IMG/VR virus record: IMGVR_UViG_3300033571_023830 | Location: 1-20,095 of that record | Reading direction: 5' to 3' (one strand) | Origin: a virus | Length of the DNA: 20,095 nt | Shown here: in pieces, positions 9,281 through 16,563 of the stretch | How positions within the stretch are numbered: the first letter of the stretch is position 1 | How the letters are laid out: the number at the start of each line of letters is the position of its first letter | Made by a program: the position numbers and the translations under genes | The notes under the pieces: model-generated | Database searches by the model: none | Told to the model about the DNA's origin: nothing | The model's input: the letters and a program-made list of their open reading frames with translations, nothing else

Positions 9281-10456
9281 ATGACAGTACCTCAGTTCAA
9301 ATTTTTACTACAGCCAGGAGAATTATTAGATTCTGTAGATAGAGATGTAAATATACTCTATACAGGATCTTTTATACAAGCAATTGCAGTAAGGATAACA
9401 GGAGAGAATTTAACACAATTGCAACAAGCAACAACAATTGTGTTGAAAGCTCCACAAGCAGGAGCTACTTTAAATATTTCTTTAGAAAGTTCACAAGTAC
9501 CTATTAAGACAGTAAATAGAGAACAAGTAAGTAATTACTATATGTACACTATTGTTGAACAAGATCAGCTACCTGTAATGACAGTAATTCCGTCCCCATC
9601 AGGAACTCCTTCATTAGAAAATTACTTTACAGACGTAATAATTCTTCCTTCCCTAAGTGGAGAAGTTTTTCAAGGAAGTGACTATGATGTACTGTTAAAT
9701 AATAGCATGGATAACCGTCTATCATCTTATCTTCAAGTATCTGAAAGAGGGGAACAACAAACCAACCCAGTTAACCTCTCAAGTATATTAATAGATAATG
9801 CCGAGCTAGCAAGTATACAGGATAGTAATTACTCAGATACAGGATGGATAAATGGTAGATATAATGGTAGCTTTACCCAGGGAAGTAACTTCGGAGGTAT
9901 AGATCCTGCATTAAATGGAAGTACTTTCCAAGGAGCAATATTCCCGGTAGGACTCTCACAGCAAGAAATTATAGCTGCAGCTTCAGAAGGAATTACGTAT
10001 GTGGATTACTTCTTTGCAGGTAAATCTACTTTCCCTACCTTTATAGGACAGGAAACAAGCCTAGGACTATACTCAGCATTAACTGTATCTCAAAGTTTCC
10101 TAGACTTAAAAGTAATTATAGGTTCAGGAATATCATACCAACCTAAACAAGGAGACATTATTGCTTTATCACTAGGTTCGTTAGGGTCAATTACAGATGA
10201 GTATATGAAAGTTACATCATTTGTAAATACTGGCGGAACAGCCGGACGTATTTTTGTAGAAAGAGGGTGGGGAGGTACCCCTATTTATGCACAGGCACCT
10301 GATACTGCTATCTTCTTAATTACACCTATCCAAATTTTTGAACTAGAAAGAAATAAACCTCAAGGAATTCAAAAAAGTAAACTATATGTAAAAGATTCAG
10401 GAGATGTACTTCTTATCAATAGCTTAGGATACGTAATAACAGGAAGCACGGTATAA
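9281..10456 (+). CDS. Conserved phage tail structural protein
   Basis: A 391-residue protein without a named function. It opens with PQFKFLLQPGELLDSVDRDV, followed by beta-rich sequence. Residues 120-160 contain the segment VFQGSDYDVLLNNSMDNR. Residues 180-215 (SDTGWINGRYNGSFTQGSNF and following, to FQGAIFP) match a motif I associate with tail proteins of marine phages with Bacteroidota-like features. The C-terminal third is a compact beta domain (YQPKQGDIIALSLGSLG, then GRIFVERGWGGTP) ending in a short strand segment. It begins 25 nt after the large gene in a leader made mostly of A and T, with no Shine-Dalgarno motif, and is followed by the longest gap of the window (58 nt). The structural role comes from context and motif recall. 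Confidence 0.6.
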   Translation: MTVPQFKFLLQPGELLDSVDRDVNILYTGSFIQAIAVRITGENLTQLQQATTIVLKAPQAGATLNISLESSQVPIKTVNREQVSNYYMYTIVEQDQLPVMTVIPSPSGTPSLENYFTDVIILPSLSGEVFQGSDYDVLLNNSMDNRLSSYLQVSERGEQQTNPVNLSSILIDNAELASIQDSNYSDTGWINGRYNGSFTQGSNFGGIDPALNGSTFQGAIFPVGLSQQEIIAAASEGITYVDYFFAGKSTFPTFIGQETSLGLYSALTVSQSFLDLKVIIGSGISYQPKQGDIIALSLGSLGSITDEYMKVTSFVNTGGTAGRIFVERGWGGTPIYAQAPDTAIFLITPIQIFELERNKPQGIQKSKLYVKDSGDVLLINSLGYVITGSTV

Positions 10457-10493
10457 AAGGTAGCTTGGATTTAAAATAATAAAACTGTATATT

Positions 10494-10501
10494 TATAAAT
10501 A
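10494..10501 (+). promoter_or_regulatory. Candidate T4-type late promoter (TATAAATA)
   Basis: A perfect TATAAATA octamer, the core of T4 late promoters recognised by the phage sigma-like factor gp55. It lies in the 58-nt gap before the gene at 10515, 13 nt upstream of its ATG, a plausible place for a late promoter with a very short leader. At this base composition about three or four such octamers per strand are expected by chance, so the intergenic position is the real support. Confidence 0.45.
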
Positions 10502-10514
10502 AAGATAATTTAAA

Positions 10515-11174
10515 ATGGGATACTTAAGTAATACAGTCGTAACAGTAGATGCGATTTTAACAAAAAAAGGAAGAGAACTTTTAGCAAAAGGAGACGGTAC
10601 TTTTAAGATTACACAATTTGCAGTAGCAGATGATGAAATAGATTATACTCTTTATAATCCTAACCATCCATCAGGTTCTGCCTACTATGGAGAAGCTATT
10701 GAAGCTATGCCTCTATTAGAAGCATTTCCTGATGAAAATCAAATCATGAAATACAAACTTACTACTCTTCCAAGAGGTACTGCTAAGTTACCAATTCTTG
10801 ATTTAGGATATGCAGCTATTAGACTAAAACAAGGAGCATCACTTGCTATTACTCCTCAAACATTAAACTATTTAGGATCTTCAAACACTTTTGAATCTTC
10901 AGGATATGTAGCAACTATTGCTGATGCTAGAGTTTTAAACACCTTTAATGGTGTAGGAGTTAACACACCAGAAGCTACAGCACTAAACTCAACTACAACT
11001 TTAGGAACAAATGTTTCTAAGACAGTAATTGGAACTTCAATCAACTTAACTGCAACAACAATAAATACTTTGTTTGGAACAAACACAGAATTAAGCACAA
11101 CAATTACAGTTATAGGAAGAGATTCAGGAGCAAGATTAACTATCCCAGTAACTATTATTAAAGTAAACCAATAA
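10515..11174 (+). CDS. Conserved phage structural protein (MGYL-NTVVTVDAILTKKGRE family)
   Basis: A 219-residue protein. The N-terminal 75 residues (MGYLSNTVVTVDAILTKKGR, ELLAKGDGTFKITQFAVADD and EIDYTLYNPNHPSGSAYYGE) are highly characteristic of a structural protein I recall from many uncultured marine T4-like phages, usually beside tail-fibre genes. The middle (EAIEAMPLLEAFPDENQIMK) completes this conserved domain. Residues 100-219 are a Thr/Ser/Asn-rich beta domain of low complexity, probably exposed on the virion. A TATAAATA octamer precedes the gene. The biochemical role is unknown; a baseplate or fibre-attachment function is inferred from the neighbouring fibre genes. A 6-nt gap separates it from the next gene. 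Confidence 0.65.
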   Translation: MGYLSNTVVTVDAILTKKGRELLAKGDGTFKITQFAVADDEIDYTLYNPNHPSGSAYYGEAIEAMPLLEAFPDENQIMKYKLTTLPRGTAKLPILDLGYAAIRLKQGASLAITPQTLNYLGSSNTFESSGYVATIADARVLNTFNGVGVNTPEATALNSTTTLGTNVSKTVIGTSINLTATTINTLFGTNTELSTTITVIGRDSGARLTIPVTIIKVNQ

Positions 11175-11180
11175 TAAGAT

Positions 11181-12182
11181 ATGTCATTTAAAAGATTAGA
11201 CCCGGAAGATATTACAATAAGTGCTGAATCAATAGTAGCACCAGCCTGGACAGGGCAGGTAACTACTTTAACTTCTTTTATTACAAGCTCTCAAGTAGAT
11301 TTAACATCTGGACTGTATTATTACGATATCTATCAGACAGCATCTTCAGCAACTGGAGCAGAAGTTCAATTCTCACTAGCTTATGGAAACGTAAATGGAA
11401 GTGGATCAGCATTTATTACAGATGGAGTTATAGGAAAATCCCCATCTTCTATTATATATGGGCAGTATAGAACGTTAATAAACGGAGATGAAAACACAGA
11501 TTTTACTTTTGGTAACATTACTCCTGATTCTATTTTTGCAATAACAGTTGATAGATCGAGATATAAAGAAAAACTACTACCAGGAAGTTTTAACATAACT
11601 CTAACAAGTGGAAGTAGAACATTAAAATTAACAGATAATAGTGTAACTTCTACAACAGTATCTTATGTAGATGCAGGAAGAGTATTTGACATTGTAAGTG
11701 GATCGAACGGAACACCATATTCAGGAACAGGATTCCACCCAACATCAGGTTCATACGGTAAATTCCTACCAGATATTGGTGTACTATTATTTAACGGTTT
11801 AGCATTAAGGGATAACTCTATATTCGGATTAAACCTTAAAGTAAGTGAGAGTTATGATATAGATGGGAATAATTTAGACACATTCTACAATGCTGTAACA
11901 GCAGGAAGTAGCTTCTCTCTTCGTTCAGAAGAAACAGTAACTTCTAATTATATATTCGTAAGAGTACGTAATAGTGAATTGAACTATTCAACTAATCCGT
12001 CAAACATTTCAGGATCTGGAGAAATATTATGGAGTGTTATGGTAAATACTCCACAGTCGTACATGACAACAGTAGGATTATATAATGATAATAACGATCT
12101 TTTAGCAGTAGCTAAATTATCAAGACCTTTATTAAAAGATTTTACAAAAGAAGCATTACTAAGAATTAAGCTTGATTATTAA
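11181..12182 (+). CDS. Tail/baseplate structural protein, paralogue 1
   Basis: A 333-residue beta-rich protein (MSFKRLDPEDITISAESIVA onward). The C-terminal ~80 residues hold VRNSELNYSTNPSNISGSGE, SYMTTVGLYNDNNDLLAVAK and SRPLLKDFTKEALLRIKLDY. This module recurs in the next gene (RESEFNFTYNPSAISSS and YITTVGLYNDANELIAVGKM), so the two genes are paralogous at least at their C-termini. A free-standing N-terminal region of about 250 residues differs between them and probably gives each its own binding surface. I know the shared C-terminal module from other marine phage structural proteins but not its function. The gap to the next gene is 3 nt. Confidence 0.65.
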   Translation: MSFKRLDPEDITISAESIVAPAWTGQVTTLTSFITSSQVDLTSGLYYYDIYQTASSATGAEVQFSLAYGNVNGSGSAFITDGVIGKSPSSIIYGQYRTLINGDENTDFTFGNITPDSIFAITVDRSRYKEKLLPGSFNITLTSGSRTLKLTDNSVTSTTVSYVDAGRVFDIVSGSNGTPYSGTGFHPTSGSYGKFLPDIGVLLFNGLALRDNSIFGLNLKVSESYDIDGNNLDTFYNAVTAGSSFSLRSEETVTSNYIFVRVRNSELNYSTNPSNISGSGEILWSVMVNTPQSYMTTVGLYNDNNDLLAVAKLSRPLLKDFTKEALLRIKLDY

Positions 12183-12185
12183 TGA

Positions 12186-13079
12186 ATGAGTGCTTACAAA
12201 AAATTAAACAAACAAGATGCTTACATAACTACCTATACTGCTCATAAAACATGGGCAGTAACAGGAAGTGCTACCACATCTTATGGCATTAATGTAATTC
12301 AAGCAACAGGTAGTTACCTAAGCAGTTTACATCAGCTATACTATCCAAATAAAATATCAGGAAGTATTATATCACATTCCTACGATTACTATAATCAAAC
12401 TACATTAAACTACCCCTCATCAAGAAACTTAGCTGTAAATTCTAATATATATTCTATTCCTAGAGATTTATTTGGAGTAAATATAAAACCAGCATCTTTC
12501 CAAATAAAACTCACAAATATAGACAGAGGGTTATACGTATCAGGAGGGTATTGGACTTCTTCCTATGAAGCAAACCTTGTAGATCCAACAACAGGTTCTG
12601 TAAAAATTAACGATGATGGAGAGGGTAATCTGTACCTATCAGGAAGTATACCAGTACTATACTTAGGGGATATTATATATCCACATGGATTAGCCATAAT
12701 AACCGATCCAGCTTACGATTATTTAGTAGATTCAGTTACATTAGATGAAATTTCATGGCAAACAAGTCATCCTATTTTTACTCATAACTACCACTGTAAA
12801 ATAAGAGAATCAGAATTTAACTTTACATATAACCCATCAGCAATATCAAGCTCAGCAGTGACAACGTATGATAATGAAGGAGCTATTTATAATATATCTC
12901 AATCAATATCGAAAGGAATCTTAAACGATAATATAACAGGTAGTGCATTTCAACCATACATTACAACAGTAGGATTATATAATGACGCAAATGAATTGAT
13001 AGCAGTAGGTAAAATGGCACAACCAGTCCCTAAACCAGCAAATACAGAAATGACAATAATAGTTAAAATAGACATATAA
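12186..13079 (+). CDS. Tail/baseplate structural protein, paralogue 2
   Basis: A 297-residue protein carrying the same C-terminal module as its upstream neighbour (residues about 205-297) after an unrelated-looking Tyr/Ser/Thr-rich N-terminal region (MSAYKKLNKQDAYITTYTAH). The start at 12186 is preferred over the ATG at 12182. The latter overlaps the upstream TAA but opens a different frame that stops after 21 codons. It ends in a TAATG overlap with the SHAEG fibre gene, so production of this protein and the fibre is probably coupled. It may act as an adaptor between baseplate and fibre; that is inference from adjacency. Confidence 0.65.
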   Translation: MSAYKKLNKQDAYITTYTAHKTWAVTGSATTSYGINVIQATGSYLSSLHQLYYPNKISGSIISHSYDYYNQTTLNYPSSRNLAVNSNIYSIPRDLFGVNIKPASFQIKLTNIDRGLYVSGGYWTSSYEANLVDPTTGSVKINDDGEGNLYLSGSIPVLYLGDIIYPHGLAIITDPAYDYLVDSVTLDEISWQTSHPIFTHNYHCKIRESEFNFTYNPSAISSSAVTTYDNEGAIYNISQSISKGILNDNITGSAFQPYITTVGLYNDANELIAVGKMAQPVPKPANTEMTIIVKIDI

Positions 13080-14230
13080 TGGCAATAACACTAAGATCAG
13101 TAACAGGATCAGCACTGTCACATCTACAAGTAGATACAAATTTCTCCTCATTAATATACTCAGCCTCTCAATCAGGCAGCAGTATCGCATTTCACACAAC
13201 AGGAAGTAGCACAATAAGTAAGCCACCCGCTAGTACGACAATAAACGTAGGACTTGGATTAAACACAACGGCAACAGGGCAATACTCTCATGCTGAAGGA
13301 ATTGGTACAACTGCTAGCGGACCTTATTCGCACGCTGAGGGAGAAGCTACATCTGCAACTGCATATGGTTCTCATGCAGAAGGAGTTAGTACACTAGCAC
13401 AAGGTGACAGTTCACACGCCGAAGGTGATAACTCAATAGCAGGCGGATATGCATCGCATGCAGAAGGATTTAATACATCAGCAAATGGAGATTGGTCACA
13501 TGCAGAAGGAAACCAGACAACAGCAGCAGGAAATTACTCACACGCAGAAGGAAGTAACACGTCAGCAAATGGAAATTATTCACATGCTGAAGGACATATT
13601 ACTGTATCTTCAGGACAGTATTCCCACGCTGAAGGAGTTACTACAACAGCAGCCGGAAATTATTCACATGCTGAAGGACAAGGCTCAATAGCGAATGGAG
13701 CTTACTCACATGCAGAGGGATTTACCACAATAGCATCAGGATCTCACTCACATGCTGAAGGTAACATTGCAGTATCAATAGGATCATGGTCACATGCTGA
13801 AGGATATAACACAAGAGCGTCAGGATCATTTTCACATGCTGAAGGACATACAACTCATGCAAAAGGAACTGCTGCACATGCTGAAGGACTTATTACATCT
13901 GCATCAGGAGACTATTCTCATGCTGAAGGAGGAGGTACAATAACTACAACGGACTATCAACATGCTCAAGGACTTTATAATGCAACTTCATCAATAGCAG
14001 CAGCATTTATGCATGGAAATGGATCTTCACATACATCTAGATCTAACCTTATACTCGCATATAATGATACAGTAGAAATAACAGGATCATTAAAGCTAAA
14101 AGATATATTAGTACTAGCACCAAGAACAACAACACCAACACCTACAGCAGGAATGGTAATAGTATCAGGTTCTGGAGCAGATCAACATATATATTGTTAC
14201 TTAAATAGTACTTGGAAACAATTAGACTAA
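13079..14230 (+). CDS. Tail fibre with YadA-type head repeats (SHAEG)
   Basis: A 383-residue protein. Residues 1-60 form a virion-attachment-like N-terminus (MAITLRSVTGSALSHLQVDT). Residues 70-298 hold 17 units of a 14-residue repeat: 15 with perfect SHAEG, one AHAEG and a final QHAQG. This is the left-handed parallel beta-roll motif of trimeric autotransporter adhesin heads such as YadA, which bind host surface molecules. Residues 300-345 (SSIAAAFMHGNGSSHTSRSN onward) probably cap the roll. The last 40 residues (PTAGMVIVSGSGADQHIYCY...STWKQLD) look like the short beta tip common at phage fibre ends. As a trimer it would form a slender fibre for host recognition. It has no signal peptide or membrane anchor, which separates it from a true autotransporter and fits a virion component. 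Confidence 0.85.
   Translation: MAITLRSVTGSALSHLQVDTNFSSLIYSASQSGSSIAFHTTGSSTISKPPASTTINVGLGLNTTATGQYSHAEGIGTTASGPYSHAEGEATSATAYGSHAEGVSTLAQGDSSHAEGDNSIAGGYASHAEGFNTSANGDWSHAEGNQTTAAGNYSHAEGSNTSANGNYSHAEGHITVSSGQYSHAEGVTTTAAGNYSHAEGQGSIANGAYSHAEGFTTIASGSHSHAEGNIAVSIGSWSHAEGYNTRASGSFSHAEGHTTHAKGTAAHAEGLITSASGDYSHAEGGGTITTTDYQHAQGLYNATSSIAAAFMHGNGSSHTSRSNLILAYNDTVEITGSLKLKDILVLAPRTTTPTPTAGMVIVSGSGADQHIYCYLNSTWKQLD
13286..13972 (+). repeat. Tandem 42-nt coding repeat (17 SHAEG units)
   Basis: Seventeen in-frame units of nominally 42 nt encode the beta-roll. The Ser-His-Ala-Glu-Gly core is almost constant as protein while its codons vary (TCA/TCT/TCG/TCC, CAT/CAC, GCT/GCA/GCC). The array is therefore not a fresh DNA expansion, although several neighbouring units share runs such as TTCACATGCTGAAGGA that could still recombine. 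Confidence 0.9.
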
Positions 14231-14234
14231 CACA

Positions 14235-14242
14235 TATAAATA
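14235..14242 (+). promoter_or_regulatory. Candidate T4-type late promoter (TATAAATA)
   Basis: A perfect TATAAATA octamer in the 18-nt gap after the fibre gene, ending 6 nt before the ATG at 14249. If it works like a T4 late promoter, transcription would begin close to that start codon and give an almost leaderless message. Position supports it; chance occurrence cannot be excluded in this AT-rich sequence. Confidence 0.35.
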
Positions 14243-14248
14243 AAAAAG

Positions 14249-14572
14249 ATGACAATAACTTGGCAAATTTATAACACAAAAAGAAGAACATCAGATGGAC
14301 TAATACTAGAAGTGACATACGGGTGTACAGCTGAATTAGAAAATTTTATTGATACAAAAGTCGGTAAACTACAATTAACCGGAGATCCATCAGTACCGGG
14401 ATTTATTCCTTATGAAAATTTAACACAAGAAGTAATAATAGGATGGGTAAAAGCATCTTTGGGTAATCCTCAAGTAGCAGCTATTGAAACAGGAGTACAG
14501 AATAACGTCACTGCTCAAAAAACAGCTAAAGATAACATTACAGAAGCAAACGGCCTTCCTTGGATACAATAA
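14249..14572 (+). CDS. Conserved small T4-like phage protein
   Basis: A 107-residue protein. The sequence MTITWQIYNTKRRTSDGLIL, the cysteine in TYGCTAELENF, GDPSVPGFIPYENLTQEVII, GWVKASLG and the NGLPW ending match a small protein family I recognise next to tail-fibre genes in many marine T4-like phages. No enzymatic motif is present. The first half looks like two beta hairpins and the second half like two helices. Its consistent position after fibres suggests a fibre-associated structural or assembly factor, but the function is unknown. It is the last gene before the accessory cassette. Confidence 0.65.
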   Translation: MTITWQIYNTKRRTSDGLILEVTYGCTAELENFIDTKVGKLQLTGDPSVPGFIPYENLTQEVIIGWVKASLGNPQVAAIETGVQNNVTAQKTAKDNITEANGLPWIQ

Positions 14573-14585
14573 AGTAGAATAAAAA

Positions 14586-15035
14586 ATGTGGTTATATCAA
14601 AATAAAGAAATAAAAGAATTAGTAGATATGCCCGAAGACATCTTCGGGTTTATCTATGAAGTAACACATCTGCCAACAGGTAGAAAGTATTTAGGAAAGA
14701 AGCAACTTATTTCTGTTACAAAAAAACCTTTAGGTAAAAAAGAATTAGCTTTATTAACAGATAGAAGAGCAAAAACATATAAAATAGTAAAGAAAGAATC
14801 TGATTGGAAAACATATTATGGATCTCATTTAGAAATAAAGCAATTACTAAAAGAAGGTAAACAGTCGGAATTCTCAAGAGAAATTCTTATCTTTACACCA
14901 AATAAGAAATTGCATACTTACTACGAGAATAAGATGCTATTTATTAAAGAAGTAATAGAACCAGATTCTAATTATATTAATGACAATATAGAAGGAAGAT
15001 ATTTTAGAAAAGATTTTTATGATAAAACTGCTTAA
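14586..15035 (+). CDS. GIY-YIG-like endonuclease
   Basis: A 149-residue protein with the layout of small phage GIY-YIG nucleases: GFIYEV at residues 21-26 (GIY strand), KYLGKK at 34-39 (YIG strand), basic residues at 45-70, ESDWKTYYGS at 71-80, SREIL at 97-101, YYENK at 112-116 whose Glu would be the metal ligand, and the Asn-containing NYINDNI at 129-135. The family cuts DNA with one catalytic domain; phage members include homing and repair-type nucleases. There is no recognisable DNA-binding extension, so target specificity cannot be read. The gene overlaps the next by 17 nt. An inverted repeat lies 45 nt after its start. The superfamily call is by motif and the exact subfamily is unknown. 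Confidence 0.6.
   Translation: MWLYQNKEIKELVDMPEDIFGFIYEVTHLPTGRKYLGKKQLISVTKKPLGKKELALLTDRRAKTYKIVKKESDWKTYYGSHLEIKQLLKEGKQSEFSREILIFTPNKKLHTYYENKMLFIKEVIEPDSNYINDNIEGRYFRKDFYDKTA
14631..14648 (+). terminator. Strong inverted repeat inside nuclease gene start (possible attenuator/terminator)
   Basis: CCCGAAGA-CA-TCTTCGGG is a perfect 8-bp inverted repeat with a two-base centre (realistically a 7-bp stem with a tetraloop), followed by TTTAT. It is unusually GC-rich for this window and sits at codons 16-21 of the nuclease gene. It could end or reduce transcription coming from the fibre genes, or fold to limit translation of the nuclease. It also encodes MPEDIFG, so protein constraint explains part of the sequence. 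Confidence 0.4.
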
Positions 15036-15765
15036 CCTATTGGTTGATACAACACCAGGTTTAAATTACCACTTAAAGCATGGTATCCCTTTATCTGAGA
15101 ATATCTACCGATATTCTTCTAAAGAATTTGTACAATTATTTACTGAGGCAAGAAACCTTCATAGAGACGGATATTTGCAGTTATGCAAAGAAGATAGAAT
15201 TCTTTTAGAAGAAACAAATATAGGGGAATATACAGAGTATGAAGATAAAATTGTACCGTTAGATTTACCTTTTGCTTATACTGATGAAGTTAAAGTAAAT
15301 ATGATTGTTAACGGACAGGATAATGTTACATACAGAGTTGTAGATATAGAAGGAGATAAATATTTTTTAAAACCTACCTTAACAGAAAAACCAGCTGCAA
15401 TATTTCCAGACGACTTTATACAAACAAGACAACCGGTTGATTTTTGGGATTATTTTACTCTAGATAAAATAATGGAAGCAAAATACAGAGGTAAAGATGT
15501 TCCTTTAAATAAACCAAAAAGAGGTGGTTCTAAAAAATTCTACGTTTATACCAAAAATAAAAAAGGAAATGTAGTAAAAGTATCTTTTGGAGGTACAACA
15601 GGATTAAACGTTAAAATAGATGAACCAGGAGCAAGAGCTTCTTTTGCTGCCCGTCATCAATGTGCTACTAAAAAAGATAAAACAAAACCAGGATACTGGG
15701 CTTGCAATATCGGAAGATATTGGAAATCTTTAGGAGGTAGTAGAAACTTCTCAGGATATTGGTAA
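15019..15765 (+). CDS. Conserved phage protein with C-terminal His/Cys domain
   Basis: A 248-residue protein whose start overlaps the nuclease gene by 17 nt. Residues 12-80 (PGLNYHLKHGIPLSENIYRY and FVQLFTEARNLHRDG, then GEYTEYEDKIVPLDLP) and the C-terminal domain (residues 170-248: SKKFYVYTKNKKGNVVKVSF, ARASFAARHQC, then GYWACNIGRYWKSLGG) both recur in marine T4-like phages. The C-terminal domain carries H213, C215 and C229 next to conserved basic and aromatic residues and could bind a metal or nucleic acid. A linker (152-170, MEAKYRGKDVPLNKPKRGG) joins the two parts. I know of no experimental function. A virion or DNA-associated role is possible. Confidence 0.6.
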   Translation: MIKLLNLLVDTTPGLNYHLKHGIPLSENIYRYSSKEFVQLFTEARNLHRDGYLQLCKEDRILLEETNIGEYTEYEDKIVPLDLPFAYTDEVKVNMIVNGQDNVTYRVVDIEGDKYFLKPTLTEKPAAIFPDDFIQTRQPVDFWDYFTLDKIMEAKYRGKDVPLNKPKRGGSKKFYVYTKNKKGNVVKVSFGGTTGLNVKIDEPGARASFAARHQCATKKDKTKPGYWACNIGRYWKSLGGSRNFSGYW

Positions 15766-15781
15766 AATTAAATAAAATAAA

Positions 15782-16294
15782 ATGGATATTACACAACAAA
15801 TTTTAAAACCACAAACTCTTTCAGGAGAAGTAGTTGCATTACTAACTGAGAGATTAGGAGATGAGTATACAGCTCATTATTTTTACAGAAATGCATCAAA
15901 CTGGTGTGAAGAAAAAGCATACTTAAAAGCAGCAGCATTTTTTGCTAAAGAAGCAGCTAATGAATTAGAGCATGCTGAAAAAGTACAGAAGTATTTAGTA
16001 GACTGGAATGTAATTCCAACTATTCCAGCTGTTAATATGCAACCTGCCTTCAATTCATTAATCGATATTGTTAATAAAGCATATCAATTAGAGTATAACT
16101 TATTCTTACAATATAATGCAAACTCTGCAGAGATATTCCCAGGTGATATAGCAACTTTTGATTTCTTACAAGAGTTAAGAATTGGACAAACACAATCTGT
16201 AGCTGAATATGCAACTCTATTAAATGGAGCAGAGTTAGTAGATATCAATAATAAATTAGACGTTCTTTATTACGAAAATCAATATTTCGCATAA
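15782..16294 (+). CDS. Ferritin (FtnA-like, phage-encoded)
   Basis: A 170-residue four-helix-bundle protein resembling bacterial non-haem ferritin, which oxidises Fe(II) at a di-iron centre and stores iron in a 24-subunit shell. Visible ligand candidates are E28 in helix A (GDEYTAHYFY), the E61xxH64 pair in helix B (ELEHAEK), E104 in helix C (YQLEYNLFLQ) and Q136 in helix D (FDFLQELRIGQTQ). They align with E17, E50/H53, E94 and Q127 of E. coli FtnA. The acidic cluster that follows in FtnA helix D is replaced here by T-Q-S-V, so the third iron site and perhaps part of the second look weakened. The ending LDVLYYENQYF matches the FtnA tail, and the length is typical. It overlaps the cupin-like gene by one base. 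The family call is good; activity is unproven. Confidence 0.8.
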   Translation: MDITQQILKPQTLSGEVVALLTERLGDEYTAHYFYRNASNWCEEKAYLKAAAFFAKEAANELEHAEKVQKYLVDWNVIPTIPAVNMQPAFNSLIDIVNKAYQLEYNLFLQYNANSAEIFPGDIATFDFLQELRIGQTQSVAEYATLLNGAELVDINNKLDVLYYENQYFA

Positions 16295-16563
16295 TGACTG
16301 ATCAAAGTAGTCCTTATAAACAAGTAGAAGAGAATGACTTATTAATAAGAACATTCACACAAGATGTTAATGAGGATGAATTGGTTTGGCATAGAGATAG
16401 AAGAGATAGAAGGGTAACTGTACTAGAAGAAACAGATTGGAAATTCCAATTTGATAATGAATTACCGCAGGTACTGAAAGACGTAATATTTATACCAAAG
16501 AATACCTATCACAGGGTAATAAAAGGAACAGGAGAGTTAACTATAAGTATACAAGAATTCTGA
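16294..16563 (+). CDS. Small cupin-like protein
   Basis: An 89-residue protein conserved in T4-like phages, with VWHRDRRDRRVTVLEETDWK at residues 31-50, FQFDNELP at 51-58 and IFIPKNTYHRVIKGTGEL at 65-82. The alternating strands and the final YHRVIKG turn fit a minimal cupin barrel. H33 and H73 are the only histidines and could supply metal or ligand contacts. Function is not known. It is coupled by TAATG to the ferritin upstream and by TGATG to the 30-residue membrane protein downstream, so all three are probably made together. A link to iron handling is suggested only by that neighbourhood. Confidence 0.65.
   Translation: MTDQSSPYKQVEENDLLIRTFTQDVNEDELVWHRDRRDRRVTVLEETDWKFQFDNELPQVLKDVIFIPKNTYHRVIKGTGELTISIQEF

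Noticed and set aside
12182-12247. ATG at 12182 forming a TAATG with the upstream stop
   Set aside because: Its frame runs only 21 codons; the real gene starts four bases later in another frame.
13449-13691. 80-codon alternative + strand frame inside the SHAEG repeats (Gln/His/Lys-rich)
   Set aside because: It is a periodic by-product of the 42-nt repeat read in another frame, with no independent support.
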